DNA from: Euglena gracilis
Taxonomy: Eukaryota > Euglenida > Euglenophyceae > Euglenales
NCBI GenBank assembly: GCA_039621445.1
Contig: CP154956.1
Location: 11,531,443 to 11,595,442 of the forward strand
Reading direction: 5' to 3'
DNA length: 64,000 nt
The notes under the pieces: generated by a model
Database searches by the model: none
Seen by the model: the letters and a program-made list of their open reading frames with translations, nothing else
Told to the model about the DNA's origin: nothing
Position numbers and translations under genes: made by a program
In this document: positions 41,401 to 49,969 of the stretch, piece after piece
How positions within the stretch are numbered: the stretch's first letter is position 1
Layout: the number at the start of each line of letters is the position of its first letter

Positions 41401-44400
41401 TGCTTCGCCTGCAAAATAATTAAATTCGGGTCCAGGCTGGAAAGAATCTGCTGCAGGCTGGCTGAACCCCCCCCCCCCCGGGTATGGGGTCCACTTCAGC
41501 TTAAGCAATGCCCCCATGTGAGCAACAGGCAGCAAATGCAAAAACAAAATTAACCAGCTGATTGAGGATGCATAACAGCCACCTCCACAATATGGCAATA
41601 TGGTGCAAACCAAACAGAGTCTCCCAAAGGGCCACTGGAAGGTGATGTCTTTTTCCCTTTTGGGAAAAAGACATCACCTGGGGTGCCGAAAATTGGTCAA
41701 ATGAGATGGGCTGGCAAGGGGAAATTTTGGGTCAAGGTTCGACGTCTGCAGAATTTTGCAGTTTCGATTGTTTTGGTTTGACCCCGGCTTGGGCCTGGTT
41801 CCAGCCCGGGGACCCCCACGGGAAGGCCAGCAGCCAGCAGCCTATTTCCAGACAGCCCAAATTTTCCAGCCTCTGAATTGCCCCACCCGGTTCGTAGTTT
41901 TCGAACCCCCCCCCCCCGTGGGGTGGCTGCAGCCAGCCCTGTTTTTGGCCCAGCCCAGCACCAGCACCCTCCCTGTTGGTGGTCCTACGATCTAACTCCC
42001 GGGGTGCTGCTGGCCCTGCTGGCCAACCCCCTGTTTGCCGGGTCCAGCCCAAAAATTTCGGTGCTTTGCGAATTGGAAAAGGTGTTCAAGAATGGCCCAA
42101 AATGGTCTTTTTGGGGTGTTTTGGGTGTTTTGGAGGGTTGCCTTTTTTTTCTCAACTGTGTTTTTCGGGTGATTTTTTTTGGGCAGTTGTCCGATTTCGG
42201 CGCAGCCTGGCCAGCTCAGGTCCAGCCGGGTCCAGCTCCCCCCAGGGTGGCTAACTAGCCCAGCCTCCCCCCCCCCGTGTTCTTAAAGAGATAAATGTTG
42301 GGACCTCTATTAGGGGGGGGGGGTCAGCCAGCCTTTTGCCAGCAGCCTAATTTCCAGCCTCTGAGCTGGACCACCCGGGGGGGTCACCAAACCACACCCT
42401 GCTTGTCAGTTTAACTCAAAACTCCACCGGAATTTTGGATCAAAATCAGGGCTCTTAATGGCTTCCAGTGCAGGAACCCCCCTTCAGGCCCAGGTCTTCT
42501 TTTGGGGCAGGGATTTTGGGTTGTCAACTCCCAGCAAGCTATGTGAACCAGGGTGGTATTTATCTTACCCCCCCCCCTATGTCCAACGACCCCCCTACGT
42601 CCAACGACCCCCCCCCCCCCCCGCTCAGAGGACACCTTTTCGGAGGTTTGATGTTTTTTTGCAGGTGTGTAAAAAATACATCCCAGCACATTTGACTAAG
42701 AATCCAAGAAAAAAGGGGTGGAAATTTCTCAGTGGGACGGCATCAGTGAAAAATTGATTTCCATTTTTCATCAAACCATCGCTAATCCACCCAAAAATAT
42801 AAAAAAAAATGTAGCTTTCGACTTCATTTTTTGGTTTTTGAGCCATTTGAGCCCCAAAAGCAGGGGTGCCTGGATTGGATTTTCGCCCCCTCACAGGCCC
42901 AGACCACAAGAAATACTCACTTTCCAGGTTTAACTAATACACCAAAATTTTTGGCACTTGGGGCCATGTTGAAATTGATTTCTGCTGAGATTTAACATTT
43001 TTCCAAAAAATCAGAGCTTTCATTTTTTGTGCTTGAAGCTTTGTATTTTGAGGAATTCTTATTTTTCTTCACCTATTCATTCTGGATTCTGTCATGACTC
43101 AGCTTTCGTTTTTCAGGGGGGGGGTCCATTATTTCTAGTTGTTTGTATGTATGCATATATATATATATATATATACTTATGGGAGTCCATTATATCTGTT
43201 GTGAAAGTCACTTTGCACAGGCAGAGTTCAGGCTGCAAGTGCGACAGCACAAGATCCAGGAGGCAGTGGAGCACCAGTTTGGTCGACGGCTCAACTAGGG
43301 AGTTTCTTAAGCCGGAACCCACCTACCCCCACCCCCGGGGGTCGAAGCCAGTCAGCACCTTTTTTTCCAGCCAGCAGATCCCAGCCGGGCTGCAGACCCC
43401 CCATCGAAAAAATTTTTGAAAACAGGGGTAAAATGGCCCAAAATGGCCTTTTTTGAGGGTTTTTTGAGTTTTCATTTCACAGACTTGCCGGGCCCAGCCT
43501 GGCAGCCAGTAGGACCCACCCATCCTAATTCTTAAGGTGTGTCCGACCCCCCCCCACCCCGGGTGGTGACTGACTGTTTTTTTTTCCGGAGTGATTGACT
43601 TTCTTTTGGTCCAAACACCCCTGCGTCAGCCAGGATTTGGCCGAAAGTGACCACCCGGCACCAAAGGCGCCGGAACTTTTGTTTTTGGGATTTTTGGCTA
43701 TTTTTTGGTTGAGTGGCCAAAGTGACCGACCCCCTTCTGGGGGGAGGGGTAGGAAGTGGGTGGCTGGTTTTGAAAAGTCACTGACTGGTTTTTGGAAAAT
43801 GGAAAGTATCAGCATCGGTGCGGACTCGCTCCACCTGGCCCACATCCCCCCAGGGGAGGGGCCCTCTTTTTTCCAGCCAGCACCTTTGTCCAGCAAGCCG
43901 GCTGGTCCACCCCCCCCACGGGACCTTGGGAAATTCCGGGGCTCAACCAGGGGTTTTCTTAAGCCGGAGGGTACCCTATCCCCTGGGGGGGGGGGTCCTG
44001 CCAGCAGCTCAAATCCAGCCAGCAGCCCAAATTCGGGCTGGGAGCCCCCCGGGGGGGGGGGGTCGAGTGAAATCAAGTCGGCCGAAGGCCGGGCCAGACG
44101 GCCGCAGGCTGGCCAGCCAACTGGGCTGCCCAGATCACCTATCCCTGCATTTTTTTCCCTCATCACAAGCAGCCTTTTTGCCTGCCAGAGGCTGGACCCC
44201 CCTGGGGGTCCTTAAGCAGGGCGGTCCATAAGGGACGGGAAGTTTGTTTTTTTTCGTTAAGGACCGCCCCTTAAGGACCGCCCCCCCGACCAAGGATCGA
44301 CCGGGACTTGAACGGGGGTCGAAAACCAAAAAGTCGAAAAACGCATTTTTTGACGCTATGGGCGGATGGGCGATGTTCCAAAAGTGCCAGGAATCACTTT

Positions 44401-46569
44401 TTTTCCCGAAGTCGACCCGTTTCGGGCAAAATACGGCCACTTTTCGGTCATGGATTTTCAAAAAAATTTCTCGGCTGTGCCGGGACGGGATTTTTTTTTT
44501 TTTTTGCTTAAGGACCGCCCTGTCCTTAAGAAAACCCCTGGGCTCAACCCTGAAGAGCTGCACAATATCTGCCACCAGGTGGACCTCTTGGGCTTGCGCA
44601 CTCCGGAATGGAAGGCCGTGCCTTGACGAGGTCCCATTTTCCGGTGCAGGGCAGGAGTTGTGACAGTTCAGACCATGTGTGACTTCGCTCAGCCTGTTCA
44701 TCAGTCACCGCAAGATATCAACGGCTAGATTTCTTTTCAAGAAGCGACTGCAATTCTGTGATTTGCATTGCTCCCAAGTTTCCGACCCGTCACTATTCGA
44801 GCACGCCACTCCGGCCTCGGGTCAGAAGGGGTGTCCCAATCAGATTATGCGCTGGCCATGCTGGTAAAGACGGGGCGCATTTCCTCCCAGCGCCGCGCTC
44901 ATCGTTATCGCACGTGCCAATTTGATTCCACCTGACCTGCCCTCCAATGATTTGCTCCCACGTGGACATACTGTTTTCTGTCCATCACCACATCCTATGG
45001 GCTGGCAGAGGGTTGGGGTTTGGCATGATCCACAATGTGCTTATATTGCGGGTCATGCCCAACTGCACATTAAAGAAGGTCATAATATGTATGGAAATGC
45101 CAAAATTTTAACAGCAGAATGGCATATTAAGCAAAAACGGGTGAACACCACCCCCAATTTTTGTTGGATGACACGTTGCAGTCCAAATTTGCAATTGGAC
45201 ATCACCCTTGTCCAGGGGTCTGAAAGAGAGTCGGGGAAGCCCTCTGGGTGGTGAGGTGCTGATTTTTGGGGTCGAGAATTTTCGCAACTCCGATTTTTAC
45301 CCCCCCCCCTAGTCGTACGACCACCCCTCATCTATGACCACCCCCCGGTCACAGGTTGCAGGTCATGGGGGTGTTATGACCACCCCCCCCGGTCACAGGT
45401 TGCAGGTTGCGAAAAAAATTTAACCCCAAAAATAAGTCCCCCCACTGGCCGGTCCGTGCAAAAATCCATGAAATGGACCCCCCAAAATAAAGTTCCCCCT
45501 GCCGGCGCGAAGCGCCGGATTTTTGAAAAATGGGACATTTTGGGGGGGGTAAAAAATTCCATTTTGGGACACTTTTCACACGCTTCTACGACCACCCCCT
45601 CATCTATGACCACCCCCCCGGTCACAGGTTGCAGGTTATGGGGGTGTTATGACCACCCCCCCCGGTCACAGGTTGCAGGAACCCGGTCATACGACCAGGG
45701 GGGGGGGTAGCAACCCCCAAAATCAACCAACCCCCCCCCAAATAATTTAAATAATTTGGTGGGGCTCTTGCTCCTGGGGCGGGCCGAATAACTTGGCGGG
45801 GGGAGGGGCAAAAAAAGATGCAATTTTGGCACCCCACTTTTTCCCTTCCCGCGCTTTGCGTATAAATAAAAAAAAAATAAATAAATAAAAAAATAAAAAA
45901 TAAAAAAAAATTTTTTTTTCATTTTTTACAGTTTTTTTTGCTCGAAAAATACCCAAAATAGCATTTTTAGCACGGGTCAATATTTTCGGCCACCAGAGCG
46001 CACCACTGTTTGGGTGGGCGGGGTCTCCTCCCTGCTGGATTGGGGGGGGTCTGGACCACCCCCCACCTGTCCTTATATTGAAGCCTGCCCAATGGGGTCC
46101 AATTTTACAAGTCAGACAAACACATTTTTGATGGTTTGGATGGTGGGCGATTCAGGGAGGCTACGGATGAATTTTTTCCCGGTGTCGACCTGTTTTCACT
46201 GAGGAATTGCAACCTTTTCCCCAATTTTTCTTTGCAATTTTCAGATATATGTGCTGGGACGACAGATTTTTTAATTTCCAGGCCGCCGTGGTTTGGGGCT
46301 GACCCCCTTCAGATGGGTCGAAGCAGCCTTCAAAATGAGGACGTGGCAGGCACCTCAGAGGACAAAGCGCCCCCTCCCCCCTCCCCGGCGTTGGCATAAA
46401 GAGCTTGGGTTTCTGAAGAAACCTCCCACCCCGTTCCGCCACCCGCCCCACCACGTCATGCGGGGCCGCTGCTGGCGGGACTGACGTCCAGGAGTGCCTC
46501 CAGTCTTTCCGTGAGCTGGATGCCAATGAGGACGGCGTCTTGGACCCGGCCGATGTACTTGAAAGATAG
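35313..46569 (+). CDS. two-pore-domain K+ channel with EF-hand C-terminus
   Basis: Exons in order: M1 (35313-35459), pore 1 (about 36843-36955), M2 (38839-38903), M3 (39302-39462), pore 2 (to 40515), M4 (about 41286-41386), amphipathic segment (43221-43295), C-terminal segment (44541-44623), EF-hand-like segment (44829-44890) and last EF-hand (46492-46569, stop TAG). This is the M1-P1-M2-M3-P2-M4 plan of TPK/TWIK channels, which pass K+ as dimers. The EF-hands suggest Ca2+ regulation as in plant TPKs. Filters: pore 1 TVGYGD (canonical), pore 2 TVGFSD (Gly to Ser at the third filter glycine). Several junctions fit perfectly (P1-M2 gives HPVRRTAKVGC); others do not. Transposons sit in at least two former exons and in introns. 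Whether the gene is alive is unknown. Confidence 0.8.
35595..36661. mobile_element. Tc1/mariner-like element, 1067 bp, TA target
   Basis: Ends CAGTGCGGACAAAAATTACG and its inverse cgtaatttttgtccgggctg form terminal inverted repeats of at least 26 bp (2 mismatches), followed inside by direct subrepeats (aaaaattacggga). Flanked by TA at 35593-35594 and 36662-36663. The interior has a Cys-rich stretch (about 36385-36490, HRCECG..RKCVICNCHVC) in a short frame, but no intact DDE transposase that I can recognise. It lies in the K+ channel intron between M1 and pore 1. Solo termini of the family occur near 10554, 12346, 21885, 26589, 38250 and 38745. Confidence 0.8.
36843..36955 (+). CDS. K+ channel exon, pore loop 1
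   Basis: Reads PDNLEAMYFAVVSLTTVGYG DLHPV: pore helix plus canonical K+ filter TTVGYGD. Donor GT at 36956 (CGGCG|GTGCGC), phase 2, which joins exactly to the M2 exon. Acceptor uncertain (AG at 36841-36842 is the nearest, phase not matching M1). Confidence 0.8.
37928..38204. mobile_element. 277-bp hAT-like MITE (family C)
   Basis: Left end CAGGGGTTTTTTTTAG; right end CTTAAAAAAGCCCCTG, inverted. The flanking target is a G-run ending in C on both sides (GGGGGGC), so the duplication is plausible but ambiguous. The interior matches the 5S-bearing copy at 16060-16230 (gctatttttagcattttgggcc, gtgggtgggtccc) and carries a GGCGC-type palindrome at 38049-38064. Confidence 0.7.
38358..38630. mobile_element. 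273-bp hAT-like MITE with near-perfect TSD
   Basis: Ends CAGGCTTGTGCTTA and TAAGCACAAGCCTT, a 13-bp inverted repeat. Flanks ATTCTGGGC (left) and ATTCTGGC (right). The interior is mostly C/G-run stems with a GGCGC-type palindrome (38477-38494). Confidence 0.7.
38839..38903 (+). CDS. K+ channel exon, M2 helix
   Basis: Acceptor accgcag (38837-38838). Reads TAKVGCILLAYTAVSLLALA IG. GC-rich, in perfect phase with pore 1. After 38903 a transposon interrupts; the coding sequence continues at 39302+ (GFLLDRLLTAA). The donor could be GT 38904, or GC 38910 (CGG|GCATTA). Confidence 0.75.
38906..39301. mobile_element. MITE (family B) splitting the M2 coding exon
   Basis: Left CGGGCATTATTTTTT and right AAAAAAATAATCCTG are inverted. 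Flanks CCATCGGT (38898-38905) and CCCTCGGC (39302-39309) match at 6 of 8 bases, a worn target duplication. Without the element the coding sequence closes to LALAIGFLLDRLLTAA, a smooth helix 2. An AG acceptor inside the right end (tttttcag, 39291-39292) opens the frame AQKNNPALGFLLD. Confidence 0.65.
39302..39462 (+). CDS. K+ channel exon, M2 end, cytosolic loop and M3
   Basis: Reads ALGFLLDRLLTAAAPAKKQP PWRVAGELVATLFAILLPSR, then a Pro/Ser-rich end, with GT donor (GCAAAAAAA|GTGAGA, 39463). GC-rich. If spliced with the acceptor at 39292 the exon starts at 39293. Confidence 0.7.
39463..40275. other. K+ channel intron; small foldback MITE
   Basis: 39895-39960 is a foldback with arms gccaaataatactcccccc / ggggatattatttggggaggc, related to 19598-19670. 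The rest is AT-rich, with no exon recognised. Confidence 0.45.
40276..40515 (+). CDS. K+ channel exon, pore loop 2
   Basis: From about 40378: AGALPYSALEGHGWLDGLYW ASSTVTTVGFSDAHPT HLWPGMQG. It is the second pore helix and filter. The third filter residue is Ser (GFSD) where GFGD/GYGD is usual; the codon is agc, one base from ggc. GC-rich. Acceptor gtcag 40274-40275 is good, but the phase to the pore frame needs either a later acceptor or a frameshift. Donor GT 40516. Confidence 0.75.
40520..41280. other. K+ channel intron, AT-rich
   Basis: Includes an aattaaa-rich tract at 40990-41080 and a snap-back ccttttaagaccc / gggtcttaaaagg at 41239-41271, immediately before the M4 exon. No coding DNA recognised. 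Confidence 0.45.
41286..41386 (+). CDS. K+ channel exon, M4 helix
   Basis: Reads SPGGRIFAVFFILIGTLLTA RALSKLTR, matching the 'GRxFAxxxILxGTxxxARALS' fourth helix of TPK channels. Acceptor probably AAG 41298-41300; donor not resolved. Confidence 0.75.
41640..41679. repeat. perfect hairpin, 18-bp stem and 4-nt loop
   Basis: AGGTGATGTCTTTTTCCC, TTTT, GGGAAAAAGACATCACCT. No mismatch. It lies in a K+ channel intron, 250 bp after M4. Confidence 0.9.
41690..43215. other. K+ channel intron, repeats
   Basis: A copy of the 'ggctggcaaggggaaattttgggtcaaggttcgac' family (41700-42260, compare 9200-9410). Two cctatgtccaacgacccccc repeats at 42575-42620. (TA)n at 43155-43176. No exon recognised. Confidence 0.45.
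43221..43295 (+). CDS. K+ channel exon, amphipathic post-M4 segment
   Basis: Acceptor ttgcacag (43219-43220) followed by G. Reads AEFRLQVRQHKIQEAVEHQF GRRLN, a charged helix. It ends exactly at the target GGCTCAAC (43288-43295), after which transposon DNA begins with an in-frame TAG. The sequence resumes at 44549 (CCTGAAGAG...) to give RRLN-PEELHNICHQVD. Confidence 0.7.
43296..43939. mobile_element. hAT-like MITE (family C), older insertion at GGCTCAAC
   Basis: The left end TAGGGAGTTTCTTAAGCCGG is typical of the family. The right end (cttgggaaattccgg) is a worn inverse. Flanked by GGCTCAAC at 43288-43295 and 43940-43947. The interior has the 'gtgactgactg' block, a GGCGC-type palindrome (43656-43672) and C/G-run stems. 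Confidence 0.7.
43948..44540. mobile_element. hAT-like MITE (family C), second insertion at the same GGCTCAAC target
   Basis: Perfect 16-bp inverted repeats CAGGGGTTTTCTTAAG / CTTAAGAAAACCCCTG; perfect target duplication GGCTCAAC at 43940-43947 and 44541-44548. Carries a nested family A element (44217-44522). Excluding the nest and its duplicated target, the element is about 279 bp. Confidence 0.92.
44217..44522. mobile_element. 306-bp hAT-like MITE (family A) nested in family C element
   Basis: Perfect 11-bp ends CAGGGCGGTCC / GGACCGCCCTG with target duplication TCCTTAAG at 44209-44216 and 44523-44530. The target is the right terminal sequence of the host element, so the order of events is clear. 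The interior is the best-preserved family A copy: subterminal 'gttaaggaccgccccttaaggaccgccc', then 'cttgaacgggggtcgaaaacc', 'tttttgacgctatgggcgg', 'tgccgggacggg'. Confidence 0.93.
44541..44626 (+). CDS. K+ channel exon, C-terminal segment after the double insertion
   Basis: In the frame of the 43221 exon it reads LNPEELHNICHQVDLLGLRT PEWKAVP and then TGA (44624-44626). Further K+ channel-like coding follows at 44829, so either this stop ends a truncated form or a donor precedes it (for example AAG|GC at 44612). The CTTAAG at the end of the upstream element offers an AG acceptor in the right frame (KTPGLNPEEL). Confidence 0.6.
44829..44890 (+). CDS. K+ channel exon, EF-hand-like segment
   Basis: Acceptor gtcagaag (44827-44828) followed by G. 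Reads GVSQSDYALAMLVKTGRISS Q, matching the 'VSesEFxxxMLvKxGkI' linker between the two EF-hands of plant-type TPK channels. The donor after CAG (44890) is not canonical and remains open. Confidence 0.6.
44891..46491. other. K+ channel intron; tandem repeat and MITE fossils
   Basis: 45305-45710 is an array of ggtcacaggttgcagg units (as at 33180-33470), interrupted by a GGCGC-type palindrome block (45500-45516). 45868-45945 is AAATA/T-run simple sequence. 46118-46290 is a degenerate family A copy. An unexplained open frame (44922-45254) has no domain. Confidence 0.5.
46492..46569 (+). CDS. K+ channel last exon, EF-hand
   Basis: Acceptor gacgtccag (46490-46491) followed by G. Reads ECLQSFRELDANEDGVLDPA DVLER, stop TAG. 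The loop D-A-N-E-D-G-V-L-D-P-A-D fits the EF-hand ligand positions 1, 3, 5, 9 and 12 (Asp rather than Glu at 12). It could in principle belong to another EF-hand protein, but its place and partner segment favour the channel. Confidence 0.65.
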   Translation, partial: ECLQSFRELDANEDGVLDPADVLER

Positions 46570-47500
46570 TGAGAGCCGTGCCTTTGGCAGCTCTGCACCC
46601 GCAGCACTGTCTTCAGATGTATGGGTTGGGCTTCCCTCATCTGGGAAATTTTTAATTGAGGCTCGGTTTCCAAGGTAACAGTTTTCAGGTCCATCCTCCG
46701 AAATATATTACCTCGAACAGGTTCTTTTATGTGGCAGCTTGAAAAATTCCTGCCACTTTTTTGAAAGGTAATTCAAAGGAAACAATGTTCAAGAAATACA
46801 AAGTGTCCTAAGTCTTATGTGCTCTTCTAGTGAAAAAGGCAATTTTGAACCGATTTCAAACCAAAGGTAATTGACGAATGGTCAGAAAATAGGTCTGTGA
46901 TGTTTTCATCAATGAAATTGCCCAGTAATGAAATAGTGTTGAACCCCCAGGTTCTTTATTCTGGCTGAATTCTGAGGTCCCTCAGGAATTTCAGAATGGC
47001 CCATTTGGGAGAGGCACGATATTTGGTCCGGATTTGCAGCAACTTGAAGGTTGCCATTGTTCAAGATGTTTTACTGGTGGGGGATTCAGTTGTTCATGTT
47101 ACAGCTTTTACACAAGAACAACAATTGGTACTATTTTGAACCATCGTCACGCATCCCCCTGCCCTGCCATGTAAAAAGCTTCAGACTTCCCTGAACCATC
47201 AGTTGTTTTTTTTGCTGTGGGGGGGGGGGGAGGTCACCCCCCTCCAGTGTTCCCAACTGCCCCTTTGTCTTCGGTTGCATGGAGGCCTCCTTTTTGGGAG
47301 GTACACCGTGAAGGGATGCCTCTTATATGCTGGCCAACCATCCTTCTTCCTTGCATTGCAAGGATTATGTCATGACTGGCTTCAATGTGTGTGCCTCACA
47401 AATGGTGCCCCCGCCAGATCGGGAGAACAGATCAGATTCACTGCTCTGAGCTGACGCTTGAACCGCTTAAGTGTTTTTGGAGTCCTAAACCTCCCAGTTA
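46570..47500. other. intergenic, unique-looking AT-rich DNA
   Basis: Unusually free of C/G runs and MITE ends apart from one G-run (47220-47232). No exon recognised. It may include the channel 3' UTR. Confidence 0.4.
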
Positions 47501-47513
47501 ATGCACTTGAGGA

Positions 47514-47572
47514 CACACACTGTGTCTCGTGGATTGCCAGTCCATGGGACACAGTGCGTGTCCTCGTGAACT
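47514..47572. repeat. ACACAGTGTGTGTC palindrome cluster
   Basis: gacacacactgtgtctcgtg followed by an inverted gacacagtgcgtgtcc around 'gattgccagtccat'. A longer relative is at 48868-49012. Confidence 0.8.
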
Positions 47573-47734
47573 GAAAAAATCAAGAATTCCCACTGGTCCG
47601 ACCAACAAGTGCCCCCCAATAACTTGGCTTAGAGCATAAAGGTTTCTCGTGCACAAGTTTTACCACATTCCACTACCTGTCCTTGCAGTTTTTTTTTTCG
47701 GAAAATAAAGAAGACCGCAAACAGGGTGGACCGC

Positions 47735-48172
47735 ATGCTCCCCCGACCCCCGAAACCAGATGAATTTGTTGCTACACCGGAAAAGTATTTGGTCGATTTG
47801 CAGAAGGGCCCTGCTGTTGACCCAATACACGGTACGTTGTTGGCCAACGTGTTGGAAGAGAAGCCAAAAGGGACCGCAAAGGCTGAGCGTGTAGCTGTTA
47901 CACGCCTGTTGGAGTTCCAGCAGGTGTGTAAACATCTGAACCCTCAGTATGAGGACCTGGATGGCTTTTTTTCCGCATGGGCTGGTTGGGTCATTGACCC
48001 CAGATATTTGTTTGATAGGTTTTGTGGGGTCACCGTTCCTTTGAACCCACCCTGTCGTGAGCTAAATGCTCTGGTCTGTGATGCGTGTGGGCTGTCGTAC
48101 CACTGGAAGTGTGCAAACCTGCTGCGTCCCCCAAAGCATGGGTCCTGGATTTGTGAGTCGCGTGTTGGTCAG
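47735..48172 (+). CDS. PHD-like zinc-finger ORF, unidentified
   Basis: A continuous frame reads MLPRPPKPDEFVATPEKYLV..., then a helical stretch (KAERVAVTRLLEFQQVCKHL), then from 48049 C-x8-C-x2-C-x4-H-x2-C...W-x-C, i.e. most of a PHD/RING-type finger (VCDACGLSYHWKCANLL...GSWIC). The frame is open upstream to about 47700, following a cttgcag acceptor, so it may be an exon. The last Zn ligand of a full PHD is missing before the stop (TAA 48173). PHD fingers of this kind occur in chromatin proteins and in transposon-encoded ORFs. The intronless, repeat-flanked setting makes a transposon origin plausible. Family unknown. Confidence 0.5.
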
Positions 48173-48316
48173 TAAGGCGTAACTCTGGGCTACTCGTTAC
48201 GTCTCCTCGTTGTCTGTTATGCCGTTCCGTGTCCCGACGACCATTGTTCCAAATTCGCGCCAGCTGTCTCTCAGCTGTTACAGCTCACGGTTATCCGGTG
48301 ACCATCTTTCCACTGC

Positions 48317-48797
48317 TAGGGCTGTTTCGATTAATCGATTAATCGATTGATCGTTCGTCATCGCCGATTAATCGAATCGTTCGGCCCATGGCGATTAATC
48401 GTTCATTGTGGATGCAACTACAATAGGCACAATATTTGTTGAAATCAACAAAAAATCGTGGGTAGTCAGTCAGATGGCACACTACTTGCTAGTGAACCAT
48501 GAAAACGGTTGTTAAAAGTGGCCAACGCGTCAGGGAACGTCCCGGTGAAACATCGCGCGTTTCTGATTAAGATACAGCAGTTCCTAATAAGGTTCGTTCT
48601 GCCATGCCAAGAGAGAATTAAACAAAAATTCGTCAGCGGGCACACAAAGAAATGGTCTATGTTCGATATTAGAAATTTTGCGGCGGATTTCATAATCAAA
48701 AATCGGAAGGGACCAATTTATCGTTAATCGTCCGAGACCCCCCGATTAATCGCGATTAATCGTTCGCCAGCCCGAAACGATTAATTGGCACAACCAT
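48317..48797. mobile_element. hAT-like MITE of the TAGGGCTG/ATTAATCG type
   Basis: The left end TAGGGCTGTTTCGATTAATC and the right end GATTAATTGGCACAACCAT(A) are imperfect inverted repeats (16 of 21). Many further CGATTAATCG units lie inside each end. Flanks TCCACTGC (48309-48316) and ACCACTGC (48798-48805) match at 7 of 8. A short open frame (48509-48727) shows no transposase signature. Confidence 0.65.
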
Positions 48798-48867
48798 ACC
48801 ACTGCCCTGCTGCATTGCATTAGATGTAGAACACCTCGCATTTTTGGCAAACACCTTTTATTTTTCA

Positions 48868-49012
48868 GACACAGTGTGTGTCCCAGTCCACGGGGACACA
48901 CACTGTGTCTCGTGGACTGCCAGTCCACGAGACACAGTGTGTGTCCCCGTGGACTGGGGCACACACTGTGTCTCGTGGACTCAGTCCACGAGACGCAGTG
49001 TGTGTCTTGGGC
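48868..49012. repeat. array of ACACAGTGTGTGTC / GTCCACGAGAC palindromes
   Basis: Four copies of gacacacactgtgtc-type cores alternate with 'ccacggggac' / 'gtccacgagac' arms in both orientations. Almost any half can pair with the next (cruciform-forming). ORFs with repeated 'GHTLCLVD' are its translations. Confidence 0.85.
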
Positions 49013-49369
49013 AGCATTCCGGTCGTCAAAAAGGACGACTTTTGTCAATCGTAAAAAACAGCCATTTATCCTCGTCAGTCAGAAACACGGGGAATTATTT
49101 ACATCGGTTTTGTCAAAAATGTTGCGGCGAGACCATTAGAGCATGAATGCCGCCCCGAAATTTATGGGTCCGGCTTTTACCGCCTGAGGGCCTAGAATAA
49201 TGAAACCGGCGGCAGGAACAACGGTGGCCCGAAAATTTTGTGTGCTGGAAGGGCCAGGCGTTCCTCAGATCTCCATTAACCGTCCCGGCCCCGTGTGGCT
49301 CCACGCTGCCCTCAGGCCACCACCTCTGCCAGCCCCCCGTGTGGTACCAAACTGGCCCAACTTGTGCCC

Positions 49370-49960
49370 CCCCCCCCCCCCCCCCCGTGGCACCAAACTG
49401 GGCAACACCCGTGGCACCAAACTGGCCACCACATGTGCCAACCCCCCCCCTGTGGCACCAAACTGGCCACAACTTGTGCCAACCCCCCCCTGTGGCACCA
49501 AACTGGCCACGACCACCAAACTGTGCCAGCCCCCCCCCCCCTGAGGCACCAAACTGGGCAACACCCGCGGCACCAAACTGGCCACCACATGTGCCAACCC
49601 CCCCCCCCTGTGGCACCAAACTGGCCACAACTTGTGCCAACCCCCCCCTGTGGCACCAAACTGGCCACAACCACCAAACTGTGCCAGCCCCCCCCCCTGA
49701 GGCACCAAACTGGGCAACACCCGTGGCACCAAACTGGCCACCACATGTGCCAACCCCCCCCCTGTGGCACCAAACTGGCCACAACTTGTGCCAACCCCCC
49801 CTGTGGCACCAAACTGGCCACAACCACCAAACTGTGCCAGCCCCCCCCCCCTGAGGCACCAAACTGGGCAACACCCGTGGGTGCCAGCCCCCCCCCCAGT
49901 GGCATCAAACTGGGCAACACCCGTGGCAAAAAACTGACCTGTGCCAACCCCCATCTCATC
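49370..49960. repeat. minisatellite: about 38-bp unit, about 155-bp higher-order repeat
   Basis: Units of gtggcaccaaactggccac + aacttgtgccaa + C-run. Variants (ctgaggcaccaaactgggca) recur at 49541, 49697 and 49851, i.e. every 154-156 bp, giving a four-unit higher-order repeat. Long Cys/Pro/His- or Val/Gly/Trp-rich ORFs on both strands are translations of it. Confidence 0.9.
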
Positions 49961-49969
49961 CACATTCTT

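Noticed and set aside
44922-45254. 110-codon ORF with a protein-like look
   Set aside because: No splice signals at sensible places, no recognised family; between repeats in the channel intron.
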